Below, one piece after another: positions 1-9,060 of a DNA stretch of 20,215 nucleotides. The stretch comes from Collodictyon triciliatum (taxonomy: Eukaryota; CRuMs). Made by a program: the position numbers and the translations under genes. The stretch covers positions 1 to 20,215 of the forward strand of contig JBHJMP010000473.1 of the NCBI GenBank assembly GCA_043381765.1, written 5' to 3'. The notes below the pieces were generated by a model, which searched no databases, was not told the DNA's origin, and saw nothing but the letters and a program-made list of their open reading frames with translations. Numbering within the stretch: the stretch's first letter is position 1; the number at the start of each line of letters is the position of its first letter.

Positions 1-104
1 AAGCAAAGCAAAGCAAAGCAAAGCAAAGCAAAGCAAAGCAAAGCAAAGCAAAGCAAAGCAAAGCAAAGCAAAGCAAAGCAAAGAAAGCAAAGCAAAGCAA
101 AGAA
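1..104. repeat. (AAAGC)n pentanucleotide microsatellite
   Basis: About twenty near-perfect AAAGC/AAGCA units fill the left edge, with one imperfect unit near 83-90 and decay after about 104. The tract probably lies in the intron before the first visible exon of the SPRY gene at 157, since that exon begins at a splice acceptor and not at a start codon. Confidence 0.95.
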
Positions 105-156
105 CAAAGAAAAATACACCAGATAATATTAGTGTTTTAATTAAACCAAAAATTAG

Positions 157-1016
157 GGATGGGCGCTCTCTGGGCACGGAGTCAAGTATTTCGAAGTGAC
201 TATTGTCGATCGGGGATTGGAAGGGCAAGAAACCACCATTTGTTGGAATAATAGATTAGCAATAGAAAGATGATGACCACTTTATAAGAACATAGTAGAC
301 TGCATTAATTACTCCATACAGTTTATTTTGAAAGCTGAGCCCCATCAAGTGAAGCCACAATCATATATTAATTTTATATCAAAACAACTAAGACAGATGC
401 ATCGCTGTTGGTCTAATCCCTGAGAATTATGATGTTAAATCCCTCCCAGGCTGGGGAGAAAACTCTATCGGATACCACGCAGATGATGCTGGTATTTTCA
501 ACGGGAATGGGTTTGTAACCCATATTTTATCCATTTTTTTCACGATTCAATATTTGGTTTCGAGTTTATTTTTTTCCTACATTTTTTTCCAAACTTGATT
601 AATGATATTGTAGCTGATGTTAATTCAGAAATCTAACTAACCGTAATTATTATACGTGTTTATTTCAGATTAATTTGTTTTTTTGGAGCCATTTTTTTTC
701 ACCAGATATCGATGTCCCATCCATTTTTACTTACTGTTCATATATTCACAATAAAAATAGTAAAGCGACCGCCAACTTACTGCCGATCTGGTGTGAAAAC
801 GGCGCTGTGACGGGATGTGGAATAGATTATGACAAAAGATCAATATTCTTTACTCGCCAGGGAGTTCGATTGAACCAAGGATATCCAATCCCGAACGCGC
901 CGATTCTCTACCCTGCTGTTGGGCTTCGCTCCCCCTCAGAAAAGGTCTCAGTCAACTTTGGAGAATCCCCGTTTGCTTATGACCCTGGAAATGTTGCTGC
1001 CTCAGAAATCTGGTGA
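157..1016 (+). CDS. SPRY-domain protein, copy 1 (5' end outside the window)
   Basis: Three exons join in frame: 157-224, 397-510 and 761-1016, ending at TGA 1014-1016. The joined protein shows the core of a SPRY (B30.2-like) domain of the RanBP9/SSH4 style. It has GVKYFEVTIVDRG in the first exon, then IAVGLIPENY and PGW..NSIGYHADDAG in the second, and NGAVTGCGIDY..RSIFFTRQG, LYPAVGLRS and VSVNFGESPFAYD in the third. SPRY domains bind partner proteins; no catalytic or membrane segment is visible and the partner is unknown. The 157 exon follows an AG at 155-156 in phase 0, so at least one coding exon lies upstream, beyond the AAAGC tract. The first intron appears to begin with GC (225-226, context GG|gcaaga) instead of GT; the other donor is GT at 511. 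Exon lengths (68, 114, 256) equal those of the gene that follows, so the two are tandem duplicates. The last acceptor (AG 759-760) was picked by frame and paralogue comparison and has a weak pyrimidine tract. Confidence 0.8.
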
Positions 1017-1058
1017 GCTGAAAGCACATCCTCAATTGTGCTTATCTTGAAATGCATT

Positions 1059-1066
1059 TTTCGATT
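1059..1066 (+). terminator. Possible polyadenylation signal of SPRY copy 1
   Basis: An ATTAAA-type hexamer sits in the sequence CGATTAAAG about 45 nt after the TGA of SPRY copy 1. It is the only candidate hexamer close to the stop. The assignment is by position only; this lineage's polyadenylation signal is not known from the window. Confidence 0.25.
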
Positions 1067-1275
1067 AAAGAGCCCTCCTTTCCGCACAATTGCCCAACAC
1101 CAGCATAACCACATCAAAAGATACAAAGAGAGATAACCTCGCTACACTTTGAATCGAATAAGGAGGGGAAAAAAAAAGATACAAAGAGTGGAGCAAACTG
1201 CGCGTACATGGTATGAATGCGCAGACCTTCCTATTTCGCGCATCATGTTTCAGAATGTGATGTAACCGATCACAT

Positions 1276-2979
1276 TTGATCACAGCAACAGTTCGATACC
1301 TTCACGCGAGGGAGTTATATTGCCATTGGTTTTTTCCTTCTTCTCTTCTTCCTCTTTTCTTCTTTGAAATCAGTGGCACATTATCAGTCGAAGAGATAGC
1401 AAAGTCACAAAGGAGGCGGCTGGGTCGAAAGATAAGTAAACTTGACTCTGATTTCTTGCGCTTCGGCTCAGGAGAAGGGTCGGCGATGTCTTCAAGCACC
1501 CGGACGGTCTGCAGCTTGTGGACAGATAATTCGCTGAGGCATTGCGCAACAAACCACGGGGTTGTCTCTGATGGTGGATTCAGCTTCTCATACAATGGAT
1601 CTCGCTCGTCTTATGGGAATCGCGTTGCCTTGGGCGTGGCGGAAGCTGTAAGCCGCTTTTAACTATGCTCCTTTGAATAATGACAATCATTCTTGGAGTG
1701 TGGTTCATCCATTTCCCTCTGTACAATTTTCTCCGTCTGCTATGAAGTTTTCTTTTATCACTAGGATTTTTTTAATTCATTAAGAATGCACGCTATATTT
1801 TTTCCTCCTTAATTCGATTCAAAGAGGATGTATGTTACATTAATTGATAGAACCAGCCATAAGAGACAACCGCTCGCCTTGATCATTTTTTTCTTATTAG
1901 ATGAAGTAAATTGAGATGTTAAGTAATAGATGTGACTCCTCTTATAAGGGTTGGAGTACTACAGGAAGCGGGATAAAGTACTTTGAAGTAACAATTGTAA
2001 ATCGTGGATCTCGAGGGTGAGTTAACTAGCTTGTAATGAACCTCATAAATTTTCTCAAGGGTTCTTTGAGATGAATAAAACATAGCGACACTTAAAAAGG
2101 AAAAGAAGAAAAAAAATGAAGAAATGAAAAAATGAAAAATGAAAAATGAAGAAAAAATGAAGAAAAAGAAAAGAAAAAGAAAAAGAAAAAGAAAAAGAAA
2201 AAGAAAAAGAAAAAGAAAAAGAAAAAGAAAAAGAAAAAGAAAAAGAAAAAGAAAAAGAAAAAGAAAGAAAAAAGAAAGAAAAAGATAGAAAAAAGAAAGA
2301 AAAGATATTACCTCGCTCAAAAGGAGTTAATGATGCTAACGAATTGATATAATAGATACATAGGTGTCGGATTAGTGCCTCAGAACTATGACCAAAATGC
2401 ACAGCCAGGCTGGAAATCGAATTCGGTTGGATACCACGCTGATGATAGTGGATTATTTACAGGCTCAGGGTACGAAATATACATATGAGTATCAAAAGAA
2501 ATAAGAGAGGAACTATGAAGTCCGTTTCCCCCATCAAATCGCCATACACTCCCACGTATCCAATATTAACTTAATCACGGATATTGGATCCTTAACTTCA
2601 TATAAATTCATCGCTTTTTTTTTTTTTGATACTGGCCATGTAAAAGCCGATATATAGCCCCAGGCAAATAATATCAATCAGTTTTTTCCAAGACAAAAAT
2701 AGCTAATGTGAATATATCTTCAGGGGAGGATCCTCTTCGTCCATACCACCGAGGTGGGACCAGAATGGTGCAGTTACGGGATGTGGTATCAACTATGAAA
2801 ATCGGAGAATATTTTTTACACGAGAAGGAGTCCTCCAAACACGAGGGGTTTCGATTCCAAATGTTCCTACACTTTATCCTGCTATAGGGCTACATTCAGA
2901 CTCTGAGCATGTGACTGTAAACTTTGGGTCAAGTTTGTTTGCATATGACTTGGCAAACCTACACTCTATCGTGACATAA
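1276..2979 (+). CDS. SPRY-domain protein, copy 2
   Basis: Four exons join in frame: up to 1647, then 1949-2016, 2356-2469 and 2724-2979, ending at TAA 2977-2979. Introns are GT-AG (donors 1648, 2017, 2470). The first exon carries the start of the SPRY fold (HGVVSDGGFSFSYNGS). It continues into GSGIKYFEVTIVNRGS, IGVGLVPQNY, PGWKSNSVGYHADDSG, NGAVTGCGINY..RRIFFTREG, LYPAIGLHS and VTVNFGSSLFAYD. The last three exons match copy 1 exactly in length and phase. The start is uncertain: the frame is open from an ATG at 1276, but an in-frame ATG at 1486 lies just before the domain, and a pyrimidine-rich stretch ending in AG at 1372 could be an acceptor. The 2017-2355 intron holds a long AAAAAG tract. 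Expected role is protein-protein binding through the SPRY domain; the cellular pathway cannot be read from the sequence. Confidence 0.8.
2160..2275. repeat. (AAAAAG)n microsatellite in SPRY copy 2 intron
   Basis: A nearly perfect AAAAAG hexamer array, with degraded GAAAAATG/GAAAAAG versions on either side (about 2100-2305). It occupies most of the intron between the second and third visible exons. On the minus strand it reads as an alternating Phe/Leu or Phe/Ser frame, an artefact of the repeat. Confidence 0.95.
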
Positions 2980-3072
2980 TATGGTCAGTGCTTTACAAGC
3001 ATATTTTTGTGTGTCATGATTTGACCTGTTTTAACAGAAAAATAATTCAAAATGCCCGATGCGATCGCCATG

Positions 3073-3078
3073 AATAAA
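3073..3078 (+). terminator. Candidate polyadenylation signal of SPRY copy 2
   Basis: AATAAA lies 94 nt downstream of the TAA stop of SPRY copy 2, at a typical distance. Assigned by motif and spacing only. Confidence 0.4.
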
Positions 3079-3531
3079 GATATATGTGACCAAACCCAAT
3101 AGAAAAGCCTAGAATTCCTTGTATATCAAAGAATCCCTACGAGAATGAGTGTCCTATGACATTATAAGATAAGTAAATTTTGCAGCCAAAGTTATCTTCC
3201 TCTTAATCCTCTCCAGGGAAACGAATACATACCTCGGCTTGGCCAAGATTGAAGCATCATTTGCATTCCTTGTATATATATGTGTGTGTTTTCTAACACA
3301 CCTCCAACTCCCATTTATAATCTTTGAAGCGACAAAATAAAGCATCTTATATGCTACGTCCGAACCAGCCAATTATCGCCCCAGGAGTTGGCAACTCTCT
3401 GCTTGACATATGCTGACTCATCCCCGAAGCATCCTCACTTTGTCGCTGCATGGCGCCCACCAAGGCTAAGATATATCGCCCGGTCATTTTCTTTTGTGGG
3501 ACAGGGACGAAATCAGTGACTTTCCGATACG

Positions 3532-3654
3532 ATGAAATATTTTGTGCCAGCCAATAAAATTAATTTGGAGAGCATCACTGTCGAAACAAGCGATCTTTCG
3601 ATGGCATTTCCGGGCTGGTTCGTGTTTGACGTGCTTGACAGTTTTCGTACATAA
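3532..3654 (+). CDS. Short hypothetical ORF or unassigned exon
   Basis: A 40-codon frame from ATG 3532 to TAA 3652-3654. It contains NLESITVETSDLSMAFPGW and WFVFDVLDSF, with balanced amino-acid use unlike the low-complexity frames nearby. The same stretch is also open in another plus frame and on the minus strand, which lowers the chance that this frame is real. I recognise no family. It could be a terminal exon whose upstream partners were not found. Confidence 0.2.
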   Translation: MKYFVPANKINLESITVETSDLSMAFPGWFVFDVLDSFRT

Positions 3655-4071
3655 CGGATACCCCAAAGCAACCATCTCCTTCATATCGTTTTTTTTCTTA
3701 CATCAGTCTGTTTTTTTTTTTTTTTCCCTTTCTTGCTTCCTGACTTTAGTACGAATGCAAAATATATACTATTCCACGTTAAAAAAAGTGTGTATGGTGT
3801 CTTCATAACACTTGTTTCACTTATCTATATGTTATTTCCTTTTTTTTCTTTTTTTTTTTCTCTTGCTGGTGAGCCATCTTCGCAGACATGGCGCGCTCAC
3901 CGCAAAAGAGCTCTGTTTCTGAAGACGACCCCTACCTTTCTTACCAATACCTATAAAACATAAGGTCAGTGCGGTAAACTATAGCGAGGATAGAGCGCCT
4001 CCTAGAAGGGGTCAGGTGCCTAAGACAGAGAAAAGTTCTGCCACCGCATTCTTATGAAAAGAACGGTCCAA

Positions 4072-4613
4072 NNNNNNNNNNNNNNNNNNNNNNNNNNNNN
4101 NNNNNNNNNNNNNNNNNNNNNNNNNNNNNNNNNNNNNNNNNNNNNNNNNNNNNNNNNNNNNNNNNNNNNNNNNNNNNNNNNNNNNNNNNNNNNNNNNNNN
4201 NNNNNNNNNNNNNNNNNNNNNNNNNNNNNNNNNNNNNNNNNNNNNNNNNNNNNNNNNNNNNNNNNNNNNNNNNNNNNNNNNNNNNNNNNNNNNNNNNNNN
4301 NNNNNNNNNNNNNNNNNNNNNNNNNNNNNNNNNNNNNNNNNNNNNNNNNNNNNNNNNNNNNNNNNNNNNNNNNNNNNNNNNNNNNNNNNNNNNNNNNNNN
4401 NNNNNNNNNNNNNNNNNNNNNNNNNNNNNNNNNNNNNNNNNNNNNNNNNNNNNNNNNNNNNNNNNNNNNNNNNNNNNNNNNNNNNNNNNNNNNNNNNNNN
4501 NNNNNNNNNNNNNNNNNNNNNNNNNNNNNNNNNNNNNNNNNNNNNNNNNNNNNNNNNNNNNNNNNNNNNNNNNNNNNNNNNNNNNNNNNNNNNNNNNNNN
4601 NNNNNNNNNNNNN
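4072..4613. other. Assembly gap (542 N)
   Basis: A run of 542 N, an estimated-length gap. On its right flank lies an ATAATAA array. The 3' exons of the minus-strand acyl-CoA synthetase starting at 5404 should fall here or in sequence missing from the assembly. Confidence 0.99.
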
Positions 4614-4674
4614 ATAATAAATAATAAATAATAAATAATAAATAATAAATAATAAATAATAAATAAATAAATAA
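4614..4674. repeat. (ATAATAA)n heptamer array at the gap edge
   Basis: Seven-base ATAATAA units grading into four-base ATAA units at the right. The array abuts the N run, so it probably caused the assembly break. Its true length is unknown. Confidence 0.9.
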
Positions 4675-4800
4675 ACAAGTCAATGATAAAAATGAAATCA
4701 CATGAGAATGCGTGAAATTTGCTGTTGATTTAGTATATCATTGTATTTAAAATATTTATCATGAGAAAAATAATCAGTAATGTATTTGATGAAAAGTAAC

Positions 4801-5404
4801 ATGCGAATCACTATGATCGGTGATGAAGAGACACTGCTCGGGGCTGTTTGTCGTATATATGCCTGATACAACCCCACCAGCATGAATGACGCCCAAAGCA
4901 GCTATGTACCATTCAGGACTGTTAAACCCAATTATGGAGACGGATTTCTTCTCCTTTAATCCACAAGCTATCATCGCCTATTTTTCCCCCCTTTATTAGC
5001 TATCATCTCCTATTTGATTACATACTGCAATATAAGACCTCCCCTTTATTCAGCTCTTTATTAATAGAATAATTCAAAAAATATGCTTAATAATATGCCT
5101 TTGCAGCTGCCAAAACATCTACTCGATATTGGGAATAAGTCCATGACACCCAACGCTCCTGTCTTTTGACATTCATCGCAACGGCTGATGGATACCTACG
5201 ATGACGAAAATGGTCGTTTTTTTTATATTTCCTCTCCTTATTTTTTTTTTTTTAAAAAAAAGAATATGGCCTTAATGATGATGCCTGAAATGCTCTTATT
5301 AATTGTTACTTCTCAGCCGTATCCTTGAAAAAAGAAGGTATTGTCACCAAGTCACTGTCAAGGACATGAGGTATCAAGGGGCGTTGTATGGTTGTGTTGG
5401 ACAT
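4801..5404 (-). CDS. Long-chain acyl-CoA synthetase, bubblegum type, N-terminal part (gene A)
   Basis: On the minus strand three exons join in frame: 5404-5310, 5195-5099 and 4977-4801. The ATG at 5404-5402 opens the frame. The product reads LVTIPSFFKDTAEKYPSAVA, then RWVSWTYSQYRVDVLAAAK, then SVSIIGFNSPEWYIAALGVI and SGIYTTNSPEQCLFITDHSD. This is the N-terminal lobe of ACSBG-like enzymes, which activate long-chain fatty acids to acyl-CoA using ATP, usually at membranes. About 124 residues are visible; the family is usually over 600. The ATP-binding P-loop and everything after it are missing, presumably in the gap beyond 4613. The second intron seems to use a GC donor (5098-5097, AAG|gcatat). 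Its acceptor (tag at 4980-4978) is copied 32 nt upstream. The next donor would be the GT at 4800-4799; without splicing, the frame closes after a few codons. The C-terminal half of a related enzyme lies at 7126-8994 on the same strand but upstream of this gene, so these are either two tandem genes or a scrambled one. Confidence 0.82.
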
Positions 5405-5920
5405 CCAATTAAACTTGAAACACCCAGGGTATGCTGCTCAGTAATTTGAGTCATGGAAAAAAGGAATATTAAATTATGCGTATAATAAGATGCCTAGTTA
5501 AGTCGCATTTTAGGCGCTTGCCGTTCCGTTCTCCTCTTCTTTTTTTTTTTAGTTCTTCCTTTACCTGTCTCTCTACTATCTTATCTAGTTTCCTTTTCTC
5601 TATTCCTCTTTGCCCCTTTTTTTTTAGCTTTTGCTTTTTATCTTCTATTACGTATTGAATGCGATAGCTACTAAATTAAACTGATTCCTCAGGATTGTTG
5701 AAACAAAAACAAAAACAAAAACAAAAACAAAAACAAAAACAAAAACAAAAACAAAAACAAAAACAAAAACAAAAACAAAAACAAAAACAAAAACAAAAAC
5801 GACCAGCACGTAGCTTCCAAACTATCCCGTCAATTTCCCAGTGATATGAATAATTAAAAGGGGGTTCGATCAGTCCCTTTGTCACCAGAACAAAAGCATA
5901 CTTTCTCAATCCCCTGCCTC
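5405..5920. other. Spacer upstream of acyl-CoA synthetase gene A
   Basis: Region upstream of the gene A start, containing T-rich stretches (5539-5550, 5618-5626) and the AAAAAC tract at 5700-5800. It should hold the promoter and 5' leader of gene A, but I can point to no specific element. The stretch 5801-5920 may already belong to the decayed retroelement that follows. Confidence 0.5.
5700..5800. repeat. (AAAAAC)n hexamer array upstream of the retroelement remnant
   Basis: About 17 perfect AAAAAC units. The same hexamer surrounds the short retroelement tail at 20090-20123, so the association with this element is repeated within the window. Confidence 0.95.
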
Positions 5921-6730
5921 TTAATTTACGGCACTCGGACTGGCACTTGTGTCAATTCCGGTTGGTGCCGCGGGAGTTTGTAACCTGTGCTCGTCATACA
6001 TATTGCGTCGGTCGATTATCGAGCGCCAATCAGTCACAACTGTCAATCCCAATTGGGCAAAATCAAATCAACTGATATGGGTTGCGATTTCGTCATCAGG
6101 CGAATTTTGTCCTGCACTTATCACCGAGGGATTGTACGGGCCCAATTCTTTGTGGCGCTGGGATATGTTGCTCAATATCTCCAACAGAGAGCTGTGGATA
6201 GATACGCGTGTAGTCCATGCAGCAACGACCTCTCCAGAATGCACCATGTGCCATAGTGGAGGCTCTATCGAACACACATTTGTGAAGTGCTCTCTTGCTC
6301 AAAAAAGTGACCGAATCAACCCACAATATGCTCTCTGAGCTTGATTATGCTCCCAACCGACTCAGCGCGTCCGACATCCTGTTTGGCGCACAATAACAAA
6401 TGACCCGCGACTCTAGAATACTCTGGACAGCCACAAGGGGACATATGCTGTGGTCCCTATGGAGTGTGCGCGCATTCTCTCGCTCCAATGATTCACCCGA
6501 ACGAGAAATCAATGTATCCAGGCTGGAAAGCCTCGTGCAATACAGCTTCCTGAACAGCCTGCTGAAACACGCTCGCATTCTTCGCTACTCTGACCGCAAG
6601 CAAACAGAGATGTGGGAATGTGTCGTAAGATATCTCCCGCAGCATATCCACGGCCACCAAGTAGCGTCCATGCAAACTTTGGCTAGCGAACTAAAGCATC
6701 TCCACCATCCTGCACAAAATTGAAAGGAAG
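5921..6730 (+). mobile_element. Decayed non-LTR retroelement, 3' end of the reverse-transcriptase ORF
   Basis: An open frame up to the TGA at 6336-6338 contains SLWRWDMLLNISNRELWIDT followed by a Cys/His cluster, CTMCHSGGSIEHTFVKC. That spacing (C-x2-C-x7-H-x4-C) is like the zinc-binding segment found after the reverse transcriptase in many LINE proteins. Coding resemblance then continues in another frame from about 6325 (LDYAPNRLSASDILFGAQ). It passes an in-frame TAA near 6394 and goes on from 6400 with RILWTATRGHMLWSLWSVRA to a TGA at 6721-6723. One frameshift and one stop show it is dead. No catalytic reverse-transcriptase motif is present, so only a 5'-truncated 3' end survives. An A/T-rich tail (AATAAAAATAATAAAA) follows. 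The last 34 nt of the body, 6696-6729, recur exactly at 20090-20123. Family assignment rests on the Cys/His pattern and the W-rich context only. Confidence 0.55.
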
Positions 6731-7125
6731 AATAAAAATAATAAAAAAATAATCTCCCGCATCATATCCAACCCCTGCTACCCACCCAACCAATCAACCA
6801 GTTGGGATGCCCACCTGACCAGGTCGCTATCACTGATTTCTTTCCAGTGCTAGACTCTCCACAGTAGTGTCTTCCCCTACTCCCGTTTGCTCTCTACATG
6901 CGCACCTATCTCAGGGAATGAACTATCCTAATGTTGATAACGTACATTCTAATTTTTTTGGAGCACAGGACAAATCATCAGGCCGGAAAAATAAACTTTA
7001 TTTTCCAGTTTCAAAGAGGACTCAGTTTTGGGCAAACATTGCCATTGGTGCGCAATCAGGAAGAGAAGAGAAAAAAAATATAAAGAATAGAAGACTCCCA
7101 CAGAACAAAGAACTTCACGAATGTC
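6731..7125. other. Spacer between retroelement and acyl-CoA synthetase gene B
   Basis: About 400 bp containing the retroelement tail, a near-copy of an internal retroelement segment at 6752-6770, and the presumed 3' untranslated region of the minus-strand synthetase. A plus-strand open frame crosses it (6867-7259) and runs over the synthetase's last exon; it resembles no family I know and is probably chance. Confidence 0.5.
6997..7002 (-). terminator. Candidate polyadenylation signal of acyl-CoA synthetase gene B
   Basis: The plus strand reads TTTATT, so the minus strand reads AATAAA about 124 nt beyond the TGA at 7128-7126. Assigned by motif and spacing only. Confidence 0.4.
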
Positions 7126-8994
7126 TCATTTTCCAACAAAATCAGCCCCATACAACGTTGCAATCTCGTTCTCGTATTTCCTGGGTTGAAAACTACCATC
7201 AGAGACTAACAAATCAAAGCATGAGAGTTCTTTTCAAACATGTTCTTTTCCCCTTTTGATATAAAAACGTACTTGTAAATGATGTGCCGACGAAGCTTCA
7301 GTGTCGCAGTGAGCTCCGCTTCTTCTCCTTCAAACACAAACTCGTTCGGTAGTACCTTCACCTTCTTAATCGTTTGTACCTGTGCGAGACTCTTGTTGAT
7401 TTCTCCAATATACTTTTCCACATGCTTGATAAAGACCTGGTCCCTGTTATTATTATTTTTTCACTCACTTAATATTCCGACAATCCAAGAATATCAGTGT
7501 GTATCCATCTTTCTAACAGAACGGTGGGTGGTGTCGGTTGATGGGATGGACTCGTACGTGGATGCCTCTTTTGTGTTTGTTGCGCTGCTTCCGATTTCTT
7601 GAGCGACTTTACGTATAGTCTCGGGGTCGACCACAACAAGTCCCACTATTCCATACATCACGCTTCGATGTTACAAGCTGAATATCACAGAGCTGAGATG
7701 TATGGAGAGTGGAAGGATACATACCCATGTACTTTTGTCTGTCTCCGTATGCGACAAACTGGCCAACGCCAGGAATCACCTTCATCTTGTCTTCGATGGC
7801 GGTGGGTGCGATGTTCTCACCTCCGGCCGTGATGATGAGCTCTTTCTTTCTTCCGACAATATAGACAAATCCCTGATGACAAGGCATCACAATTAGCAAT
7901 CTCCAAATACTGTGTACAGGAATATATGTATGTGTGATGGAAACCTCATCATCGATTTTCCCAAGGTCACCAGTGTGGAGCCACCCATCTTTGTCGATTG
8001 TTGCAGCCGTAGCCTCGGGGTCTTTCCAATACCCTTTCTATTATCCAATTGATTATGCATCTTAGTCCGGATATAATGGATTGCTCGCTGAGCTTTCCAA
8101 TTTTTTATTTCGCTGTAATGAGAGCACATTCAAGCACTTACAAACATAAAGTGGCCTCTCAGACAGAGTTCTCCGTCATCGAATATTCTAGCCTCCCCTC
8201 CACCAATCTAAAGGATAATTTAAATGATGGGGCGTATGTATTAAATCAAGAATCTTTTTAAAAAAAATACCATTGGCCCAACAGAGCCCAGTTTGTGCCA
8301 TCCTGGGTAGCACACTGTGACTGGCCCACTGGTTTCGCTCATACCAAATAGCTCGTATAGGGGAATCCCCTGCGTTAAAGGTGAGGTGCATAAAAAAAGA
8401 ACATAAGCGAAGTTCCATGATATAGTTATTTTCGTGTTCTATGATTCCTTGGCTACTCACAAGACTCATGAAGTATTCAAAAGTGGATCGGCTTGTTGGG
8501 GCTGCTCCTGTGAAAAAGTACTTGCAACGATCAAACCCAAGGGCCTGGCGGACCTGAACGATGGAATGATGTTAAAAAAAAATGGCAACCTGGGTTAGTC
8601 CTAGCGATAATGAAGTGTATGTGATGTCTGTTTTGTGGTTAGTCAAGTGCGTGAACGGGCGTACCTTTTTGAATATAGTTTTCTGCAAAATGTCGTATGT
8701 CACTCCTGGTTGTTGATTTTCAAGCTTCCTGTATGCACCCACCAATCCTTTCTTCTTCGCCCAAGTGGAAATGGCCTTCGACACTTCAGGTTTAACGGCA
8801 CCATATTAATCAAGTGGTGTATTGGTATGAAGATGAAGATGAAGATGATTCAAATCACACAAAAAAAGTAGACAAAATATAGAGACTGGAGGACCTCCTC
8901 CGCGGCTGGCCCCAGCAGCTCTGAGGGCTGATTCTATTTTCTCCCAAACGCGAGGAACCCCGAAGAAGGCTGTTGGTCGGACTTCTTTTAGTGT
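7126..8994 (-). CDS. Long-chain acyl-CoA synthetase, bubblegum type, C-terminal half (gene B)
   Basis: About ten minus-strand exons join in frame: 8994 to 8887 or 8874, 8783 or 8775 to 8665, 8553-8461, 8369-8271, 8207-8142, 8037-7945, 7872-7725, 7645 to about 7522, about 7440-7273, and 7180-7126 (TGA). The order of motifs is that of ACSBG enzymes: [58 protein letters not shown] (substrate/adenylate motif), DDGELCLRG, then [15 protein letters not shown] with the conserved Asp. After these come [20 protein letters not shown] (hinge) and [17 protein letters not shown] with the catalytic-type Lys near the end. The enzyme would make acyl-CoA from long-chain fatty acid, ATP and CoA. The exon at 8994 begins after an acceptor in phase 0, so roughly 300 N-terminal residues, including the ATP P-loop, are missing. 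They would have to lie in the 9161-9260 gap, because the opposite-strand phosphodiesterase starts right beyond it. Borders at 8890-8775 and 7530-7430 are uncertain. Confidence 0.88.
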
Positions 8995-9060
8995 CTAGTA
9001 ACAGGTGAATTTAAAATAGTACCAAATAGTTGTAGTTGCGTCAAGGGATAGGCAATAATA

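Larger units (their letters stand above)
2980..4071. other. Spacer after the SPRY genes, no convincing gene
   Basis: About 1.1 kb between the second SPRY gene and the first assembly gap. It has T-rich runs (3711-3725, 3840-3860) and several short open stretches. Two read like protein but lack recognisable domains: a 40-codon frame at 3532-3654 and a 22-codon frame at 3888-3956. An earlier frame from an ATG at 3450 also looks coding-like, ending at about codon 36. They could be exons of a gene I could not assemble. I see no RNA gene here. Confidence 0.6.

Noticed and set aside
1-104. CRISPR-like regular repeat
   Set aside because: Units are 5 nt without spacers; it is a plain microsatellite in a eukaryotic genome.
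1919-2402. Minus-strand Phe/Leu/Ser-rich ORFs resembling membrane proteins
   Set aside because: They are six-frame readings of the AAAAAG array inside an intron of SPRY copy 2.
4012-4701. Long frames crossing the N run
   Set aside because: Their length comes from unknown bases; the sequence-supported parts are short and repetitive.
5676-5909. Phe-Cys repeat protein on the minus strand
   Set aside because: Translation of the AAAAAC microsatellite.
6867-7259. Plus-strand 130-codon frame between the retroelement and the synthetase
   Set aside because: It overlaps the antisense final synthetase exon, has no recognisable domain, and the opposite strand explains the region better.
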